Assembly: GCA_020724265.1 (NCBI GenBank)
Contig: DYHH01000034.1
Location: forward strand, 1-36,603
Source: Melioribacter roseus
Lineage (GTDB): Bacteria; Bacteroidota; Ignavibacteria; Ignavibacteriales; Melioribacteraceae
Direction of reading: 5' to 3'
DNA: 36,603 bases
Below, one piece after another: positions 8,374-18,268 of this stretch (position 1 is the first letter of the stretch; every line of letters starts with the position of its first letter). A program made the translations under genes and the position numbers. The notes below the pieces were generated by a model. The model was not told where the DNA came from, ran no database searches, and saw only the letters and a list, made by a program, of their open reading frames with translations.

Positions 8374-9386
8374 TTGACTTAAGAAGCGATACCGTTACAA
8401 AACCCACTAAAGAAATGCTAAAAGCTATGTACGATGCAGAAGTTGGTGATGATGTTTATAAAGAAGATCCTACAGCTAATGAATTAGAAAGTTATGCAGC
8501 AGAATTATTAAACAAAGAAGCAGCACTATTTGTACCCAGTGGTGTAATGGGGAATCAAATTTGTTTAAATGTATTAACTCAACCGATGGATGAAGTTATT
8601 TGCGAAAAAGATGCCCATATATTTCAATATGAATCCGGTTCACCTGCAGCATTAAGCGGTATTCAGCTATTACAGGTTGAAGGTAAAAGAGGAGTCTTTA
8701 CACCCGGACAAATTGAACCGTTAATAAGACCGACAAGCGCATATTATATGCCGCGCACAAAAGTAATTGAAGTTGAGAATACACATAACCGGGCAGGCGG
8801 TACTATTAATCCGATTGAAAACATTGAAGCCCTTTGCAATCTTGCAAAAAAGTATAACTTATTTTTTCATCTTGATGGCGCTAGAATTTGGAATGCTTCT
8901 GTTGCAACAGGTATCCCGCCTTCAAAATATGCAAGTTATTTTGATTCGATATCTTGTTGTCTTTCAAAAGGATTAGGTGCGCCTATCGGCTCCATTATTG
9001 CCGGGTCAAAGGATTTTATTAAAGAAGCATATCGCATTCGTAAAGCATGGGGCGGTGGAATGAGACAGGTTGGTGTGATTGCAGCCGCGGGTTTGTTTGC
9101 TCTAAAAAATAATATAGAAAGACTAAAAGAAGATCACGAGAAAGCAAAAACATTAGCAGAATTTTTGAACCAATCGGATTCCTTTGATATTGATATGGAT
9201 AGCGTGCAGACTAATATTCTTATTTTTAAACCAATAAAAAATTCTGTGGAAGAAATATTGGCTAAAGCTAAAGAACTTGGTTTGTTTCTCTCTGTCGGCA
9301 GTATTGGAACATTAAGAGCCGTTACTCATATGGATGTTTCTTTTGAAGATATTGAAAAAGTAAAATTGATTTTGGGAGAACTTTAG
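8370..9386 (+). CDS. ltaE: Low-specificity L-threonine aldolase (PLP-dependent)
   Basis: 338 residues of the GntG/threonine aldolase family. The N-terminus MIDLRSDTVTKPT and GDDVYKEDPT are family hallmarks. Active-site features are H83 stacking on PLP, D169 in HLDGARIWN, and the PLP lysine K200 in CCLSKGLGAPIG. It cleaves threonine or allo-threonine to glycine and acetaldehyde. The start overlaps lnt by 4 bp (ATGA). Substrate stereospecificity is not deducible. Confidence 0.93.
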   Translation: MIDLRSDTVTKPTKEMLKAMYDAEVGDDVYKEDPTANELESYAAELLNKEAALFVPSGVMGNQICLNVLTQPMDEVICEKDAHIFQYESGSPAALSGIQLLQVEGKRGVFTPGQIEPLIRPTSAYYMPRTKVIEVENTHNRAGGTINPIENIEALCNLAKKYNLFFHLDGARIWNASVATGIPPSKYASYFDSISCCLSKGLGAPIGSIIAGSKDFIKEAYRIRKAWGGGMRQVGVIAAAGLFALKNNIERLKEDHEKAKTLAEFLNQSDSFDIDMDSVQTNILIFKPIKNSVEEILAKAKELGLFLSVGSIGTLRAVTHMDVSFEDIEKVKLILGEL

Positions 9387-9390
9387 AACC

Positions 9391-9879
9391 TTGAGTAAGA
9401 TTATGATTAAGAATAATAGGTACATAGATAAAAGCTCTTATAAACATCAAATAAAAGAGCATGTAAAATTTCACGAAGTGGATATGCTGGGTGTATGCAA
9501 CAATGCCGTATACTTTAATTATTTTGAAGACGCACGCTTAAGTTATGTGTATGACTTGAAAAAGAATTATAATCTTGAGGAATTTTTGGAAGGGAATTCG
9601 TTTTTCATTATGGTTAATAATCATTGCGATTATTTTGAATCCGCTCATCTTGATGATGAACTTATAATTTATACAAGAGTAATTGCAGTAAAAAATTCCA
9701 GTTTTAGTTTTGAACATCTAGTTGAAAAAGTCTCCACTCAAAAAATAATTGCCAAAGGCGGCGGCACAGTAGTGCATATCGATAAATCAATTCAGAAATC
9801 CATACCGTTACCCGAAGAATTCTACAATGCAGTAAAATCCTACGAAAAAGATGTTGCTATTTTAAAGAATAAAAAATAA
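9391..9879 (+). CDS. Hotdog-fold acyl-CoA thioesterase (YbgC/4HBT-like)
   Basis: 162 residues. The motif VKFHEVDMLGVCNNAVYFNY followed by FEDARLSYV matches the 4-hydroxybenzoyl-CoA thioesterase type, where the Asp of the VD motif is catalytic. Such enzymes hydrolyse acyl-CoA or acyl-ACP. The frame opens with TTG at 9391; an ATG at 9403 is an alternative. It is the last member of the closely spaced run that began with era (4 bp after the aldolase stop). Substrate is unknown. Confidence 0.85.
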   Translation: MSKIMIKNNRYIDKSSYKHQIKEHVKFHEVDMLGVCNNAVYFNYFEDARLSYVYDLKKNYNLEEFLEGNSFFIMVNNHCDYFESAHLDDELIIYTRVIAVKNSSFSFEHLVEKVSTQKIIAKGGGTVVHIDKSIQKSIPLPEEFYNAVKSYEKDVAILKNKK

Positions 9880-9914
9880 CTTCTTTTATTCTTTAACAAA
9901 TTTCAGGTGTCAAT

Positions 9915-10604
9915 GTGCAACTAGTATTTGACATTGAAACAGTCGGATTTGAAATCGACACACTCTCCGATTCTCAAAAAGAATTTTTACTTAGATATGC
10001 CGAAAAAGAAAAAGACAGCGAAATCAAAGAACAAAAAATTGACGAAGCGATTCGGTACTTAAGTCTTTATCCTTTTACAGCAAAAGTAATTGCAATTGGT
10101 TTATATCATACCGAAATGGAAAAAGCTCTGGTTCTTTATGAAGGAGAGAAAGAACAAAAAAATGTTGTTTCCGATGACGAGCATGTTGTCTATAAAGCAA
10201 TGACTGAAGTTGATATGCTCAAAACCTTTTGGCAGTATGCAGAAAAAGTTGAAAAGTTTATTTCATTCAACGGACGAAATTTTGATATACCTTTCCTAAT
10301 GCTCCGATCTGCTGTTTTAAAAATAAAACCAACCGTAAATTTTTTAGGGAATCGATTTAATACTTCAAAACATATTGATTTGCTGGAGCAGTTTACCTTC
10401 TATGGTTTGATAAGAAAATTTAACTTGGATTTTTACTGTCATGCCTTTGGTATCGAATCACCAAAATCAAAAGGCGTAAGCGGAATGGAAGTTAAACAAC
10501 TATATGAAGCCGGAAGAATCGAAGAGATTGCCGTTTACTGCGGACAAGATATCCGGACTACTTATGAACTTTATAAAATTTGGAATGAATACTTAAACTT
10601 ATAA
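9915..10604 (+). CDS. Predicted 3'-5' exonuclease, PolB-like (RNase H fold)
   Basis: 229 residues of the DnaQ-like superfamily, closest by motif to the 'predicted exonuclease related to PolB' group (PF10108). Exo I is FDIETVGFE with the two catalytic acids near the N-terminus, Exo II is SFNGRNFDIPFL, and Exo III is YCGQDIRTTYELY with the third Asp. It probably trims single-stranded DNA or RNA ends; the physiological substrate is unknown. The GTG start at 9915 follows AGGTG; the ATG two bases upstream is out of frame. Confidence 0.87.
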   Translation: MQLVFDIETVGFEIDTLSDSQKEFLLRYAEKEKDSEIKEQKIDEAIRYLSLYPFTAKVIAIGLYHTEMEKALVLYEGEKEQKNVVSDDEHVVYKAMTEVDMLKTFWQYAEKVEKFISFNGRNFDIPFLMLRSAVLKIKPTVNFLGNRFNTSKHIDLLEQFTFYGLIRKFNLDFYCHAFGIESPKSKGVSGMEVKQLYEAGRIEEIAVYCGQDIRTTYELYKIWNEYLNL

Positions 10605-10656
10605 TTAATCTTACGATTATTTGTAGTGAAAGTGATATGAATTTTTTTAATATTAC

Positions 10657-10680
10657 TTCCGCATCTTTTTATTTGCGGAG
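10657..10680 (+). promoter_or_regulatory. Hairpin sequestering the ribosome binding site of the MscS-type gene
   Basis: TTCCGCA (10657-10663) pairs with TGCGGAG (10674-10680): six Watson-Crick pairs plus one G-U, around a 10-nt T-rich loop. The 3' arm is the GGAG ribosome binding site of the gene starting at 10686. Masking of the site by a local hairpin would permit control by temperature, ligand or a protein. No T-run follows, so it does not look like a terminator. Confidence 0.5.
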
Positions 10681-10685
10681 AAACG

Positions 10686-12113
10686 ATGAAATATCCAAAA
10701 ACTATTAACATCACACCACCATTAACAATTTTTGTAATTTTATTTTTCCTTGTTCTTACAGACGTTTTCTATGTAGAAAAAGCTGATGCAGAGACCACAC
10801 TCGACAGGGTTTTCTATTTAATAATTCACATAAGTTTTTGGCTTTCTGCAGCTTACCTTTTTAACTCTATCATAAATAAATTTTTCTGGGGCGGAATTAA
10901 TAAAATTCCTACCGGAAGTTTCCTATTAAACAAGATTAAAGATTTTTTAGGTGTTCTAACTTACGTAATTGTTCTCGTGATATTATTTATAAATTATTTT
11001 GATAATGAGTTTACATTTGGGTTGTTAGCAGTTGCAATAATTATCGCATTACTTGGAGCATTCATTCGACCATATTTTTTATGTTTTTTGAGATCTGTGT
11101 TTCTTTCTAACTCTGTTGCATTTAATATTGGTGATTGGATTAAGCTTTCGGCAATTAACAGCAGTAAAGAAATAGTAGGTGAAGTTGATAAAATTGATCG
11201 TCGTAATTTACAGCTCAAAACCGAAAATGATACTATTGTAACAATCTCGCAATCAAGTTTAGCTGATTTTATGATTGAGAATTATTGGGGAAGCGGAAAG
11301 GAAACAAGATTTGAAATCAGCTTTTGTTTTAATAATAATTTTCCTGTAAAAAGAGTAAAAAGAGTTTTGCTTTCTGCCGTTAAACAATCATTGGATGATT
11401 ATAATGTAGAGCCGTCTCAAGAATCTGAAGTTATTATTAAAAATGTTGATAAAGATATTACCCATTACTTAGTTTACTTTTGGATAAATCCATGGAAGCA
11501 AATTACACCCGAAAAAATAATCGATAGAATTATTTCTACTTCCATTTCTTACTTGGAAAAAAGCGGATTGTATTTTGCGGATAAAAAAGAAAAAGATTAC
11601 CTAATTTCAAAACATGATGATATAGAAAACATATTAGCAAACATTGATTTATTCCATACATTAAATGAAAAAGAAAATACAGAATTAGCAAATAGCATTA
11701 TTGAAATTGAATTTACAAAGGGGGAAAATGTAATTAATGAAAACGATGACGGGGATTCGATGTTTGTAGTTGTTGAAGGTTTGCTTGATGTTTTTGTTGC
11801 TTCAAAAGACGGTAAACAAATTAAAGTCGGTAGACTAAAACCAGGCGAATTCTTTGGTGAAATGTCACTTATGACAGGTGAAAAAAGAAGTGCAACAGTA
11901 GCTTGTTTAACTGATGTATTGTTATATGAAATTAGAAAAGAAAGTATCTCAAAGATAATTAGTAATCGTAAAGAGGTTATAAACGAATTCGGCGAGATTA
12001 TATCCCGCCGAACTCAGTTAAATGTGAAAATCAAAGAAAAGTATGAAAAGTCAAAACGTTCATTACTTGATGAAATTGTAGGTAAGATCAAAAGTTTCTT
12101 CAAACATAATTAG
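10686..12113 (+). CDS. MscS-type mechanosensitive channel with cyclic-nucleotide-binding domain
   Basis: 475 residues. Four hydrophobic segments fall at about 9-26, 43-62, 86-105 and 110-133; the last is the likely pore helix. The MscS beta domain follows (NIGDWIKLS ... GEVDKIDRRNLQLKTENDTI), then a mixed cytoplasmic region. A cNMP-binding domain occupies about 330-435, with FTKGENVINENDDGDSMFVV and the phosphate-binding cassette GEFFGEMSLMTGEKRSATV. Such fusions open in response to tension and/or cyclic nucleotide binding in the inner membrane. A hairpin overlaps its ribosome binding site. The gene ends one base from the convergent ferredoxin gene. Confidence 0.92.
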   Translation: MKYPKTINITPPLTIFVILFFLVLTDVFYVEKADAETTLDRVFYLIIHISFWLSAAYLFNSIINKFFWGGINKIPTGSFLLNKIKDFLGVLTYVIVLVILFINYFDNEFTFGLLAVAIIIALLGAFIRPYFLCFLRSVFLSNSVAFNIGDWIKLSAINSSKEIVGEVDKIDRRNLQLKTENDTIVTISQSSLADFMIENYWGSGKETRFEISFCFNNNFPVKRVKRVLLSAVKQSLDDYNVEPSQESEVIIKNVDKDITHYLVYFWINPWKQITPEKIIDRIISTSISYLEKSGLYFADKKEKDYLISKHDDIENILANIDLFHTLNEKENTELANSIIEIEFTKGENVINENDDGDSMFVVVEGLLDVFVASKDGKQIKVGRLKPGEFFGEMSLMTGEKRSATVACLTDVLLYEIRKESISKIISNRKEVINEFGEIISRRTQLNVKIKEKYEKSKRSLLDEIVGKIKSFFKHN

Positions 12114-12114
12114 C

Positions 12115-12414
12115 TTATCTACCAACCTGGTCTAAATATTCTTTCTTTTTCATTAACTCTTCTTTAGATTCAACTCTGTCCGGATCCATTATAATAGCTT
12201 CGGTAGGGCAAGCTTCAATACATTGCGGTTCATCGTAAAACCCAACGCATTCAGAACATTTTTCCGGCACAATATAAGTATGATCATCATTTAATGCAGG
12301 GTGCTCTTCACCTGCGTAATCGTAGGCTACACCAGCATCATAAATAGCATTATTCGGACATTCGGGTTCGCATGCATTGCATGCAATACATTCGTCCGTA
12401 ATCATAACAGCCAT
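12115..12414 (-). CDS. 2[4Fe-4S] ferredoxin, Alvin type (YfhL-like)
   Basis: 99 residues. The first cluster motif is CIACNACEPEC (C9, C12, C15, C19). The second is C53-x2-C56-x8-C65-x3-C69, with the eight-residue insertion characteristic of Allochromatium-type ferredoxins, and a charged C-terminal tail. Low-potential electron carrier of the cytoplasm; the partner oxidoreductase is not in this window. GGAGG lies before the ATG. The gene is separated from the convergent channel gene by one base with no visible terminator, and lies downstream of the phosphatase gene on the same strand with a 132-bp gap. Confidence 0.95.
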   Translation of the reverse strand: MAVMITDECIACNACEPECPNNAIYDAGVAYDYAGEEHPALNDDHTYIVPEKCSECVGFYDEPQCIEACPTEAIIMDPDRVESKEELMKKKEYLDQVGR

Positions 12415-12546
12415 AGTACATCCTCCATAAAAAGAAAATTAGTGATGTTCTAATATACATATATTTCTAATTTTTCTTTTGTGACTGCATTAACAAAACA
12501 GTTAATACTATTTAAGAAATGTAAAAGAGAAATGACCCCAATTAAC

Positions 12547-14973
12547 TTACAATCGCTTTAAAATCACAATAGTCATATCATCGTGTTGAGGATAATCTTT
12601 TATAAATTTGCGTACATCATGTAAAATGAGATTTAATATTTCGTTTGGATTCTTATCGCTGTTATTGTCAATAAGTTTAATAAGAGATTCTTCACCGTAT
12701 TGCTGAAGTTTTTCATTCATTGCTTCCGTGAAACCGTCGGTATAAAAAACAACAACATCACCAGAATTAATTTTTATTGAATCCTCGGTTAATGTTTCCT
12801 GGAAAACTTTTCCTTCTTCTAATCCGAGAGCTATACCTTTACTCATTAACAGTTTAGAATTTCCTTTTTCGGAACTGCAGAAAATACCCGGATTGTGTCC
12901 TGCGCGAGAATACAACAGCGAATGATTATTCACATCAAGTATAGCGTAGAACATGCTTACGAAAGAATTCTTCTCTATTGTCTTGTAAAGAAGTTTATTC
13001 ACTTTACCGAGAACAACACGGGGTGATACATTTTCTTCTGCGTGTGCTTGAAGTATCCCTTTTGTTAAAGTCATATAAATTGCCGCACCAACACCTTTGC
13101 CGGAAACATCACCGATTGCAATACCGATTTTACCATCACTCAATTTCACAAAATCATAATAATCACCGCCTGCTTCTTTTGCCGGAATACTAATACTAGT
13201 GATTTCATAACCGGCAATTTTCGGCTGTTCTTTAGGAAGTAAACTTAACTGAACTTTGGCTGCAATTTCCAATTCCTTTTTCAATCGTTCGCGTTCCGAA
13301 ATTTTTTCTATGTGGGAAGGGAGACCGTAATTTTCTAAAATGAATTCTTCATTTCTTATCCTTCCGAAAATATAGATTACAGGTACTATGGCAAAAACTG
13401 AAATGACAAATATTGTATTTGATATATAAAAACTTGCTGAGGATGAACATAACGTGAAAAGATTATAAGTCAATACCGAATAAAATAATGTAGCTAATAT
13501 TGTCAGCAAATCAAATTTGAAATACATATAACCTATTACCAAGCCGAAGAGAAAACTGATTAAGATATTCAGAATAAAGTTATTTATGGAAGGAGGTGTA
13601 GCTGCAATAACATTCGCAAATACAGTAGTTAAACCAACCATAAAAATAGCTCTGCTTTTTTTCCTCCATTTGGAGAAACTTAGACTAACAACGAAGAATG
13701 TTACAACTATTCCACCTAATGTTGCATCAATAAAAGCTGCTCCAACTACTGAAATAAATGGTATGTATCCGTAAAACATATCGAATTTGGAAACCGGACT
13801 TATAAACAGTGAAGATGACGGTTGATTAATAACAATAGATATTAATAAATAAATGAAAGCAATACTTAATCCTAAAACCAAACCGCGAAGTAAACCGGCT
13901 CCTGCTGAAATCGTAAATATATGTCTGCGAATAATTGAATCGGTGCCTCTTAGTTTCTCGGGCCATAATTCTCTTGCATAAGATTCACCAACAGACCAAG
14001 CCGCAAATACTAAAAGTGCAAGTAGAAATTGGATTAATAATCCGTTAATTAAAACAACAATTATTTTTACGGTTACAAAAGATAAATTCCCAATTTGAGT
14101 TCCTTGTCCCAAATTCGGCCAAACATTAGCTACCGTCATCAATGCAATAGCAAAATAAATAATGAAAAGAGACCTACCGACATTAATCCAAACTTCGCCC
14201 TGGTGATATTTCTTAAGAAAGTAGTAAAGTGCGAAGACCATTAGAAATGCAACAAAGATTACCGAAGAAGTACCGAATAATGCCTCACTTGAATCAAAAT
14301 ACTTTCTGTCGTTTTCCGGAACAAGAAAGAAATATTCATAAACACCGGGTTGATCCCCTTGGATTTTTCCCCTAACAATTAATTCCCCTTCAATAAACTC
14401 GGCTTCTTTTTTCCATCTAAATGAATGATCGGTTCTATTAGAATAATTTTCCTCTCTGCTTTCGGTTAATTCAAACTCGGAAAGATCTATTGGTAAATTC
14501 TCGGTTATCGTCAACCTCATTAATTCTTCGGCTTCAATTTTTGTAAGTGAATTAATCGATGTTACATCCGGAATTTGTTTTTGATATCCTGTAATTAATC
14601 CATGATTAGAAATTGTAATTGTGTATGTTGTTTGCGGAATATCCAATGATGTATTCGTATGAAAATAAACTATCCATCCAAACAGGTTCCAGGTTTCATC
14701 TTTACTTAGTTTTTCAAATCCTTCATTTCCTAATTCCTTAACAATATACTTGTTGGTAATTGAATTATCATTGACAAAACTTTCCACCCAATAAACTGAG
14801 ACATCAACTCCTTTGGAAACAAGATAATCAGTTGCAATTTCTTCAGCTTGAACTCTGCTGATTTTCAAATCGGCAGACTTAAAAGGGGAATATTGATATA
14901 ACCAAAAAGTGAGAACTATGATTACAATACCGAAAATTATCCAGTATTTATCATTCGCAAAATTATGCTTCAT
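12547..14973 (-). CDS. Membrane-bound PP2C/SpoIIE-type serine phosphatase (RsbU-like)
   Basis: About 808 residues from the ATG at 14973, which has AGG upstream; a longer start at 15042 (831 residues) lacks a ribosome binding site. After a first membrane helix comes an extracytoplasmic region of about 200 residues, then about eight membrane helices. The C-terminal SpoIIE domain (about the last 240 residues) opens with LEIAAKVQLSLLPKEQPKI and has AGGDYYDF, GIAIGDVSGKGVGAA, AGHNPG and DDMTIVILK, the metal-binding Asp set. Such enzymes dephosphorylate anti-sigma-factor antagonists or other regulators. No antagonist or kinase gene is adjacent, so the target is unknown. Divergent from purL. Confidence 0.88.
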   Translation of the reverse strand: MKHNFANDKYWIIFGIVIIVLTFWLYQYSPFKSADLKISRVQAEEIATDYLVSKGVDVSVYWVESFVNDNSITNKYIVKELGNEGFEKLSKDETWNLFGWIVYFHTNTSLDIPQTTYTITISNHGLITGYQKQIPDVTSINSLTKIEAEELMRLTITENLPIDLSEFELTESREENYSNRTDHSFRWKKEAEFIEGELIVRGKIQGDQPGVYEYFFLVPENDRKYFDSSEALFGTSSVIFVAFLMVFALYYFLKKYHQGEVWINVGRSLFIIYFAIALMTVANVWPNLGQGTQIGNLSFVTVKIIVVLINGLLIQFLLALLVFAAWSVGESYARELWPEKLRGTDSIIRRHIFTISAGAGLLRGLVLGLSIAFIYLLISIVINQPSSSLFISPVSKFDMFYGYIPFISVVGAAFIDATLGGIVVTFFVVSLSFSKWRKKSRAIFMVGLTTVFANVIAATPPSINNFILNILISFLFGLVIGYMYFKFDLLTILATLFYSVLTYNLFTLCSSSASFYISNTIFVISVFAIVPVIYIFGRIRNEEFILENYGLPSHIEKISERERLKKELEIAAKVQLSLLPKEQPKIAGYEITSISIPAKEAGGDYYDFVKLSDGKIGIAIGDVSGKGVGAAIYMTLTKGILQAHAEENVSPRVVLGKVNKLLYKTIEKNSFVSMFYAILDVNNHSLLYSRAGHNPGIFCSSEKGNSKLLMSKGIALGLEEGKVFQETLTEDSIKINSGDVVVFYTDGFTEAMNEKLQQYGEESLIKLIDNNSDKNPNEILNLILHDVRKFIKDYPQHDDMTIVILKRL

Positions 14974-15091
14974 AACCGAACCTGAAAAATTATAAATGGT
15001 TTTAATCTTGAGACGAACGAAAAATAGAAAGGTTTGCTTCATAAATCAATTAAGAAAACCCATTTCACCAAACTTCTTAAAAAGTGTTATA

Positions 15092-15119
15092 TTGACATCC
15101 TATTTAATTTATATATTTA
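15092..15119 (+). promoter_or_regulatory. Possible purL promoter
   Basis: TTGACA (15092-15097) stands upstream of the AT-rich TATATTTA (15112-15119), just before the purL ribosome binding site. Spacing to TATATT is 14 nt by sigma-70 rules, but TTG to TA is 17 nt, close to the Bacteroidota-type TTG/TAnnTTTG layout. It is plausible in position, and weak as a motif. Confidence 0.3.
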
Positions 15120-15129
15120 TGAGAGGTTT

Positions 15130-17355
15130 ATGATAGAGCCTGAAGTAACCTTAGAATTAGCCAAAGAACATGGTCTCACCGAAGAAGAATACGGATGGAT
15201 TTGCGAAAGATTAGGGCGAACTCCAACATTTACAGAGCTTGGTGTTTTTAGTGTTATGTGGAGTGAACATTGCAGTTATAAAAATTCAATTGCATTGCTG
15301 AAAACTTTACCACGTGAAGGGGGGAAGCTACTTGTTGGAGCAGGAGAAGAAAATGCAGGATTAGTTGATATTGGTGATGGTTTAGCAATTGCCTTCAAAA
15401 TAGAAAGTCATAATCATCCGTCTGCAGTTGAACCTTATCAAGGAGCCGCAACAGGTGTCGGTGGAATTTTACGAGACATTTTTACAATGGGTGCACGCCC
15501 CATAGCGGCACTAAATTCACTTCGATTTGGAACACTTGATGATAAAAGAACCCGTTATTTGTTTGAAGGTGTGGTAAAAGGAATCGGCGATTACGGAAAC
15601 AGTTTTGGTGTTCCAACGGTAGCCGGTGAAGTTTATTTTGATGAATGTTACAAAGGAAATCCTCTCGTTAATGCGATGGCAATAGGGTTGGTTAAACATA
15701 ATCAAACAGCATCGGCAACTGCAAAAGGTGAAGGCAATCCGGTTTTTATAGTAGGATCTGCAACAGGCAGAGATGGAATACACGGTGCAACATTTGCCTC
15801 AGAAGAAATTTCCGAAGCTTCCGAAGCTAAACGTCCTTCGGTTCAGGTAGGTGATCCTTTTACAGAGAAACTGTTGCTTGAAGCAACTCTTGAAATTATC
15901 AAAAATGATTGGATTATCGGTATTCAAGATATGGGTGCTGCCGGCATCTCCTGTTCAACTTCCGAGATGAGCGATAAAGGTGAATCCGGTATGAAAATAG
16001 ATTTGGATAAAGTTCCTCTTAGAGAAGTTGATATGAGCGCTTACGAAATAATGCTTTCGGAAAGTCAAGAAAGAATGCTTGTTGTTGCTAAAAAAGGTTG
16101 TGAAGAAGATATCATCAAAACATTTGACAAGTGGGATTTACATTGCGAAATAATCGGATATGTGACCGATAAAAAAATATTGGAAGTCCATCATAATGGT
16201 GAAAAGAAAGTTGAAGTAAATCCTTTTGAACTTGTTCTTGGTGGTGGAGCTCCGGTATATAATAGAGAAACAAGAAAACCGAAATATATAGATGAGAAAC
16301 ATAGTTTTGATTTTTTAAAACTTCCTCAGACAGAAAACATTAACGAAGCTTTTAAGAAAGTATTTTCGTCACCTAACATTGCATCAAAAAGATGGGTTTA
16401 TGAACAATATGATTCTATGGTTAGAACAAATACAATTGTTGGTCCCGGTTCCGATGCAGCAGTTATTTATATAAAAGAAACTAACAAAGCAATTGCGGCA
16501 AAGACAGACTGCAATGGACGTTATGTTTATCTCAATCCGAAAGAAGGAGCAAAAATTGCAGTTGCCGAATCTGCCCGAAATATTGTGTGCAGCGGCGGAA
16601 AACCTTTAGCTATAACAAATTGTTTGAATTTCGGTAATCCTTATAAACCGGAAATTTATTGGACTTTCAAAGAAGCAATTGAAGGAATGGGGGAAGCATG
16701 CCGATTTTTTAATACGCCTGTAACCGGAGGTAATGTTAGTTTCTATAATGAAAGTCCTGATGCAGCTGTTTATCCAACACCGGTTATTGGAATGGTAGGA
16801 TTGATTGAAGATTTAAAACACATTACAACAGCCAACTTCAAAAATATTGGTGATTTAATTTATGTCTTTGGTGAAGATAAGGAAGAATTGGGAGGCAGCG
16901 AATTCTTAAAAGTAGTTCACAACAAAGTTGAAGGTAATGCTCCACATATAGATTTGCAGATAGAACAAAATCTTCATAATACAATTCTTTCCTTAATTAA
17001 TGATGGATTAATTGAATCGGCGCATGATATTTCGGAAGGAGGAATTTTATCGGCACTTGCAGAATGCTGTATACTTGATGATGAAAAACCAATAGGAGCC
17101 GAAGTTAATATTCCAATCAAAACTAGAGAGGATTTTACTTTGTTCTCCGAGTCACAGTCGAGAATTATTGTGAGTGTTAAAGCAAAAAACAAAAAATTAT
17201 TTGAAGAAAGCGCCTCTAAATTATTTACTCCGTTCATTCAGATCGGTGAAACAAAAAAAGAAAATCTTACTATAAATGATAAATATATTTTTGAATTGGA
17301 TGTACTCTTAGAACTTTATTATAAATCGATCCCGTTAAAGATGAATGAATATTAA
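15130..17355 (+). CDS. purL: Phosphoribosylformylglycinamidine synthase II
   Basis: Purine biosynthesis enzyme converting FGAR to FGAM with ATP and glutamine-derived ammonia. I start at the ATG at 15130 (741 residues, the usual size of the small PurL), which has GAGAGG just upstream and leads into [20 protein letters not shown]. An upstream in-frame ATG at 15034 adds 32 low-complexity residues and overlaps the promoter region, so I reject it. Motifs include [19 protein letters not shown] with the catalytic His, [26 protein letters not shown], and the second-half GGNVSFYNE and HDISEGG. The YihY gene starts 11 bp before its stop. Confidence 0.96.
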   Translation: MIEPEVTLELAKEHGLTEEEYGWICERLGRTPTFTELGVFSVMWSEHCSYKNSIALLKTLPREGGKLLVGAGEENAGLVDIGDGLAIAFKIESHNHPSAVEPYQGAATGVGGILRDIFTMGARPIAALNSLRFGTLDDKRTRYLFEGVVKGIGDYGNSFGVPTVAGEVYFDECYKGNPLVNAMAIGLVKHNQTASATAKGEGNPVFIVGSATGRDGIHGATFASEEISEASEAKRPSVQVGDPFTEKLLLEATLEIIKNDWIIGIQDMGAAGISCSTSEMSDKGESGMKIDLDKVPLREVDMSAYEIMLSESQERMLVVAKKGCEEDIIKTFDKWDLHCEIIGYVTDKKILEVHHNGEKKVEVNPFELVLGGGAPVYNRETRKPKYIDEKHSFDFLKLPQTENINEAFKKVFSSPNIASKRWVYEQYDSMVRTNTIVGPGSDAAVIYIKETNKAIAAKTDCNGRYVYLNPKEGAKIAVAESARNIVCSGGKPLAITNCLNFGNPYKPEIYWTFKEAIEGMGEACRFFNTPVTGGNVSFYNESPDAAVYPTPVIGMVGLIEDLKHITTANFKNIGDLIYVFGEDKEELGGSEFLKVVHNKVEGNAPHIDLQIEQNLHNTILSLINDGLIESAHDISEGGILSALAECCILDDEKPIGAEVNIPIKTREDFTLFSESQSRIIVSVKAKNKKLFEESASKLFTPFIQIGETKKENLTINDKYIFELDVLLELYYKSIPLKMNEY

Positions 17356-18268
17356 ACACCTAAAAACATATTTTTCTATTGAATCTTTAAAGAAAATTTT
17401 TGAAGAAGTTAAGTATTATGCTGTTGGGTTATATGGTAGGATGGACAAACACCATATTTTTCTTTCCGGCGGCGGTATAGCATTTTCGTTATTTGCAAGT
17501 ATGATTCCGCTTACTCTAATTGCATTTTCTATTTTAGGAAGTTTGTTGGATAACGAATCGGTTGAATATCAGTTGATGAATTTAATCGAGACGATTATTC
17601 CGTACCCGGATTATGCTAAACATATTCATTCGGTAATAATGTCTCGAGTACCCGAAGTTATACAATACAAAACAATTGCCGGTTATATTGGCGCCGGTGG
17701 ACTTCTTTTTATATCCAGCGGTTTGTTCAGCAGTTTAAGAACAATACTTAACAGTATCTTCCACTTTACAGACGATAAGAACTTATTAATTGGAAAACTT
17801 AGAGATTTCGGGATGGTAATTCTATTAGTAATATTTTTACTTCTTTCAATAGTAGTTTTCCCCGCAATCAATATTCTTACAAGTTTAGCAATGGAGAGCG
17901 AATTACTTAAGTTCTTTGAAATAGGTTCACTTTTAGAATGGTTGTTCTCAATTGGCTCAACGTTAATAATTTTGTTAATGTTTTATATATTTTATACAAT
18001 TATTCCTTATGCCAAACTTGGCAAGCGGGTTCCGCTTATTGCCGCTGTAAGTGCAACAATATTGTGGGAAATCGCGCGTCAAGTATTTGGCTACTATATC
18101 TCCCAAATAGCTACCCTAAATCGAATTTACGGAACTTATGCATTAGTTGTAGTTGTTGCTTTTTGGATTTATTATTCCTCGATTTTATTTATAATTGGAG
18201 CAGAAATAGGTCAGCTTTACCGAGAACGTAGAAGTGAAAAGGAATTGTTGAGTTATGAAAAGACATGA
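17345..18268 (+). CDS. YihY/virulence-factor BrkB family membrane protein
   Basis: 307 residues with about six membrane helices. The family pattern is visible: [22 protein letters not shown] near residues 40-62, [25 protein letters not shown], and the C-terminal [22 protein letters not shown] followed by [12 protein letters not shown]. Despite an old 'ribonuclease BN' label, the family is an integral membrane group of unsettled function. It overlaps purL by 11 bp and the hemerythrin gene by 14 bp, so the three are probably co-transcribed. Confidence 0.9.
   Translation: MNIKHLKTYFSIESLKKIFEEVKYYAVGLYGRMDKHHIFLSGGGIAFSLFASMIPLTLIAFSILGSLLDNESVEYQLMNLIETIIPYPDYAKHIHSVIMSRVPEVIQYKTIAGYIGAGGLLFISSGLFSSLRTILNSIFHFTDDKNLLIGKLRDFGMVILLVIFLLLSIVVFPAINILTSLAMESELLKFFEIGSLLEWLFSIGSTLIILLMFYIFYTIIPYAKLGKRVPLIAAVSATILWEIARQVFGYYISQIATLNRIYGTYALVVVVAFWIYYSSILFIIGAEIGQLYRERRSEKELLSYEKT

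Noticed and set aside
3525-9879. The era-to-thioesterase gene run as a novel functional system
   Set aside because: The overlaps show co-transcription, but the members are common housekeeping or general membrane and metabolic genes with no shared pathway.
12111-12117. One-base gap between convergent channel and ferredoxin genes as a special regulatory arrangement
   Set aside because: No hairpin or conserved element there; compact convergent ends are common in dense genomes.
14974-15042. Longer start for the SpoIIE phosphatase at 15042
   Set aside because: No ribosome binding site upstream; the ATG at 14973 has AGG at suitable spacing. Cannot be fully excluded.
15034-15129. N-terminal extension of purL to the ATG at 15034
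   Set aside because: It adds 32 low-complexity residues, overlaps the likely promoter and has no ribosome site; the ATG at 15130 has GAGAGG and gives the usual PurL length.
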